64,000 nucleotides of DNA from the NCBI GenBank assembly GCA_019916065.1, contig CM034239.1, positions 40,138,419 through 40,202,418 of the forward strand. Reading direction: 5' to 3'. The translations under genes and the position numbers were made by a program. The stretch is from Vitellaria paradoxa (lineage: Eukaryota; Streptophyta; Magnoliopsida; Ericales; Sapotaceae). The notes beneath the pieces are model-generated. The model was not told the DNA's origin and did no database searches. It saw nothing but the letters and a program-made list of their open reading frames with translations. Each line of letters starts with the position of its first letter. The stretch's first letter is position 1. Of this stretch, positions 55,810 to 64,000 are shown in pieces.

Positions 55810-55949
55810 GTTAGTATAAGATTATGCTTTAAATTGTTAAATTTTGAAAATAATACACCTTTTCGGGTTAGGTTTAATTCTAATTAAATAATACAACTCA
55901 AAAAACAATTAATGATGAAAGTAAATTGAGTGATTCTTAGTTTATTCTT

Positions 55950-56208
55950 CTGGGGTCGGAAAGAAGCCCACAGCCGCTACCTGAGGGAGTGCACTGGGTG
56001 AATCCCGCCCCGTGGACCAGGCCGACAATGGCCCACGAGGTGGTAAACCAGCCTAGATAAGCCTTGGCTGACCGGCTCGATCGAGAGGAGCTGTTAGAAG
56101 CCCGTCAAAGCGGTAACCCACCCTCCCGAAAGAAAGTTGAACCTGAGACCACGCGCGGCCCAGACCCTTAGGCGCTCCTGAACCCCACTCGACCACCCCC
56201 GAAGGGGC
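55950..56208 (-). mobile_element. tRNA-derived SINE, family A, full length
   Basis: 259 bp on the minus strand, flanked by the exact 18-bp duplication GATTCTTAGTTTATTCTT (55932-55949 and 56209-56226). The head reads GGTGGTCGAGTGG (A box), with B box CAGGTTCAACTTTC. The body aligns throughout with the 41.25-kb copy (GTGGGTTACCGCT, CTCCTCTCGATCG/GGTCG, GCCGGTCAGCCAAGGCTT, TAGCGGCTGTGGGCTTC). It lacks the internal duplication seen in the other copy. Confidence 0.92.
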
Positions 56209-56382
56209 GATTCTTAGTTTATTCTTAATCGACTTGTTTATTGATATAAAGAACAAAAAATTAGATTTCGAGTTTTAAAAATGATCACAAACTTATCCCC
56301 TTTCATTATTTGAAAGATTCAAGTTTAGGCTTCATTGTTCAATTGAACAAGATGAGCCTAAGTTCTGTGGGATTGGCTATGC

Positions 56383-56598
56383 TTTTTTTTTTTTTTTTTT
56401 TTTTTTATAACGGAAAAAATCACTTAGTAGTTTTACCCACTGAGTTACAAACATTCGGAGGAACTAGCGTAGCAACCCACCGCTACGGCCCCCCACTTAA
56501 ATTTTGGCCGCTTCAAGTGAGAATCGAACCTGCGACCTAGATATATCACCCAAACCTTAAACTTGACTCCCGCTCTACTGGACCAATAAGGAGTGGGT
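56383..56598 (-). mobile_element. tRNA-derived SINE, family B
   Basis: Homologous along its whole length to the 41.63-kb copy. On the minus strand the A box region is TGGTCCAGTAGAGCGGGAG, the B box is AGGTTCGATTCTCACTT, and the tail is 24 A residues (poly(T) 56383-56406). The better B box and longer tail suggest this copy is younger. I could not define its target duplication. Confidence 0.85.
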
Positions 56599-59500
56599 GC
56601 CTTTTATGTTTAGTTTGCATGTTTCATAACTTTAACCAAATTACAATATTAGCAATAATAATCAGAAAAAGAAATCTAACATGCAAATTTAGTCTAACTC
56701 AAATATGATTGTAAACATATAGATATAAGTATATTACGTAAAACTATACAAATATATAAATATATATGGTTAAAAATTATAAATTAATTAATTAATCAAA
56801 ATTGAACTCTTAGCAATTTAGAAAATGTTGAAATTTGACTTATTTAATAAATAATTGTTTTATTTATTCAAATTTGATTATTTTATTAAATGAACTATCC
56901 GAGCAACGAGCACAAGTATACTCATAAATAAGTTAATTTATTTATGGTGGCAACTGCGACAAACTCTTTAAATGATAATTTGTTATATTTTGAAGTGTCG
57001 TTTTTTGAAAATTTTCCAATCAATTAAGTATCAAAGCAAACTTAATTTGTATAAATACCAAATTACTAGTATTTGATATTGTCGATAATTTCACAGCCCT
57101 CACACCCTTGCAACCTTTACAAATCATTAACTAACTCATATATAAGGGAATTGATTCTAATTCTATATTGTCAATATTATGTGCTCATTATGAGTGTCAA
57201 ATTTTGGTAAAAAAAAAAAAAGTAAATGAATTTTAAATTATTAGGTATTTGGTATATTTTTTGACAAGTGTAAAAAATTAAAGAAATTAAAAGGATTAGT
57301 AAAAGTTGAAAAAATTTAAGAAAATTAATACAAAATAAAAAATTAAAAAAAATTGGTATAAGTTGAAAAAATTAAAAAAATCGATAAAAATTTGAGAGAG
57401 GTAGGGATTTTTAGTATGAAAAAAAGTAAAAATTAAAAGAAATTTAGAAAATTTGTAGATTTTTTTGATCAAATTTAACGCTAAATTAGATACATGTTTT
57501 TTTAAATGTTATAATTTAAATAACACAAGAACCACGTGGCTCTCATTGACGGATGAACCAAGGTGCGTCAGGATCAGGGCGTCATAGGGCCCCGATTTCT
57601 GCTTTTTGATCTGAACTCTGGACCATTCTCAACCTTTTTTAATTTTAGTCTTTACTTTCTTTTTTCTTTGAGACAGTAATAACAAAATAAAATTGTTCGT
57701 GGTTGGTGTTTAATTTATAAAAAAAAAAAAAATTAAAAGTTGATGTAAATGTGACAGGTTATTTAGAGCATTAAAAACGTTAAAAAATTTAAAAAATTTT
57801 TAAAAATCTTTAAAATTCTCTGATATATTTTGTACTCTTCATATTACGTGATGTTTTTATAATTTATACGTACCTACATATCCCAACAAATTTTTACAAA
57901 TTCTAATAATTTTTTACAAATCTCAATGACATACCACAAGCCCCACTAACTTTTCCCTAAATCTCAAAAATTTTTCAATAACTTCTAATAAATTCTAACA
58001 TAAAACTGTTTCGATGGACCAAAAAAATCGTTCGGACGATTTTTTTCTGAAAATCTGATATAAAAGTTAAAAAGTTTCACTATTAATTTTTAAAAAATGT
58101 GATTTGATAGCTGCGCGCCACATATTAAAAAAATTACACAAATTATATTTTTTTGTTATTTTTCGTCGCTTCAAACACACTTGACATACCATAAAATTTA
58201 TTTAGAAAAATTAGTGAAAGGTGGATTTTTTTTGGTATTTTTTTGCAAATTCAAATACCCTCGTAGTGATTAGAACCGAATTAAATTTTAATTTTTAATT
58301 ATTTAATTCAGCTATTTCTATTTTCTATTTTAATTATTATTTAAAATTCAAAATATGTTTCGTTTTGATTTTGAATTATTATATTTAAAATAAGTTGATT
58401 AATAGTTTTTATATATTAAAAATATATAATAATTTAATTTCTATTCACAATTATTCATTAGATGTTTCTTCATTTATTGATGGGGCGTTTGAAAATTTAA
58501 TTTTTAATAATTTATTAATTTTTATTAAAAATTGGTCGTTTAAATTCTTAGTATGTTTGGTAAAATAAATAGTAATTTTTAGTAATTTTAGACAACTTTT
58601 GGGTGTCTAATAAAATTTTTTGTAACTTTTGATAATTTTTAGTAACTTTTCACAATTTATTGTATGTTTGGTAAAAATTTTGATAACTTTTGAGTTGAGT
58701 AAGTTACTGTTAGTAAACCGAAATGTAGCAAAATTAAATATTTTACTAAACACTTAAATTCCAAAGATTGGTAAATTTATGCCCAAAAAAAAAAAAAAAA
58801 AATTAAGTCTCCAAACGATAGCTTATATAAATTCAGGTAGTTTGAAGTTTGAACTTGACGTCATTCTCTTAATTAATTTTGTTATAATCAGAATTGGATA
58901 ATTTGATTTATTATTTACTATTCAGTTCCTTTGATTAACGATAATTTAAATAATATTTTTTTGGGTAAGTAATTTAAATAAAACTTAAAACCGAGTCAAA
59001 AACCAAATAATCACGAACTAATTTATATTTTTACTCTCATAGGTAAAAAGTACCCAACTCTCCCGGGTCCCAAACATGGGCACACCCCAAAGTACAAGCT
59101 TGAGTGGGAAGTGAATAAAAAAATAGGCAAAAGAATGATTCTTTACTGATGTTACAAGACTGTTACCGAGCTTTTGCAGCTCTCCCTTTTTTTTTTTTTT
59201 TTTTTTTCCCTGGCTATATTTTTTTTTGCAGGATTGTGCTCTTGGCATCTTGCTGATGCATACGTAAATGGTTGTTTATATATGTGTGTGTGTATGTGTG
59301 AACGGGGAACGTTCAAGGCTTAATCTAGTGGTGGCCTTCCCTGGTAATGTTGTTTCCCCACCCCCTCCACCAAAGTACATCCGAACATCTCTTATTTTTT
59401 TTTATAGTTTCTCTCGCTTTATGCCCATTTATTTAATTATCCACGGGGGTTCATGGGTACGGTTAAATACTGCTTCTCCAACCTGTTTTTTTTAGTATAC

Positions 59501-59868
59501 TTTATATATATATATATATATATGCATATATTTTTATCTATATAAGCAGCTATTATCATATTATAATAAAGGGTATTTGGAATTTCGGGAGTTTGTTTAT
59601 TGAATGCTGTTCGTTCTTGTAAAATTTCTGTTAGTTCCCCCTTTTGGGTGCTTGCAAATACCTAGTGTCCAAGTAGCTCTGGGTAGATTCATGTTACTGT
59701 ATGAATGTGTTTTAGTTGTCTTCTGTGTTTGGCTCTCTAATATTATATGTTTTTTAATCCTGACTTGGTTATCAGAGTTTTGGGTTCCACCTTATTTGGT
59801 ACCTTGCTCCTCTTTCTGGAAGCTCAGTATGTTAATCTTCAATTTCAACCTATGTGTGTGTATCCACA
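56599..59868. other. AT-rich intergenic DNA and 5' region of the second GLR gene
   Basis: No gene supported. At 58480-58760 related words (AGTATGTTTGGTAAAA, TTTTTAGTAA(C/T)TTTT) recur, suggesting an old repeat. Poly(T) at 59188-59208 and (TA)n at 59501-59522. A YAG site (TATCCACAG) ending at 59868 could close a 5'-UTR intron of the GLR gene. Confidence 0.45.
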
Positions 59869-59888
59869 GGTGTTTGATTCTTTGAAAT

Positions 59889-59900
59889 AATGCTAATCTG
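59889..59900 (+). promoter_or_regulatory. Short upstream ORF in the GLR leader
   Basis: ATGCTAATCTGA, a three-codon uORF plus stop, 42 bp before the main ATG. Its effect is unknown, and it matters only if it is within the transcribed leader. Confidence 0.35.
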
Positions 59901-59941
59901 AGCTGAAGATTCAATTTGGCTATTGAGGGGCTTGCACAAAA

Positions 59942-63978
<4,037 letters not shown>

Positions 63979-64000
63979 TGAATAATTATTAATTACGGCA

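Noticed and set aside
59604..59885. 93-residue hydrophobic ORF upstream of the second GLR
   Set aside because: No domain; it probably lies in the leader or 5'-UTR intron of the GLR gene, ending near a splice acceptor.

Overview
The window is nuclear DNA from a eudicot plant. Evidence: short exons with GT/AG introns, very AT-rich intergenic sequence, a SAUR auxin gene, a plant-type HMGB gene, a nuclear gene for chloroplast ribosomal protein uL6, two plant glutamate receptor-like (GLR) genes, and plant transposons (CACTA/tnp2, hAT, tRNA-derived SINEs, Ty3-type LTR). The species cannot be named from sequence alone.

Layout. 0-2.6 kb: a decayed NLR-type LRR fragment (+), then an intact SAUR gene (-). 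2.6-13.9 kb: AT-rich intergenic DNA with a small inverted-repeat element and a broken CACTA transposase (-). 13.9-15.7 kb: a six-exon HMGB chromatin protein gene (+). 17.1-21.1 kb: the chloroplast uL6 gene (-), whose exons carry single-base frame breaks and whose intron holds a 214-bp hAT-type MITE. 21-27 kb: extremely AT-rich DNA including degenerate tandem repeats. 27.4-33.7 kb: a GLR3.7-like gene (+), with exons 1, 3, 4 and 5 intact but about ten frame-breaking lesions in exons 2 and 6. 33.7-59.9 kb: a repeat-rich spacer holding foldback elements, two pairs of SINEs, a complete 4.0-kb hAT transposon with an 8-bp target duplication, a complete 904-bp solo LTR with a 5-bp duplication, and dispersed 150-bp MITE-like repeats. 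59.9 kb to the window end: an intact GLR3.4/3.5-like gene (+), missing only its last exon, which lies beyond the window.

How it fits together. The uL6 - GLR3.7-like - GLR3.4/3.5-like order matches, from memory of Arabidopsis, two separate neighbourhoods there (uL6 beside GLR3.4 on chromosome 1; GLR3.5 beside GLR3.7 on chromosome 2). This window therefore looks like the undivided ancestral block, with the GLR tandem pair pushed about 26 kb apart by mobile elements. The two GLRs would be clade III calcium-permeable channels. The upstream copy appears to be degrading, or is badly sequenced locally, while the downstream copy is intact. I found no operon, CRISPR array or clearly new multi-gene system. 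The most informative signals are precise transposon boundaries not visible as ORFs, and the clustered frame lesions in uL6 and the first GLR.
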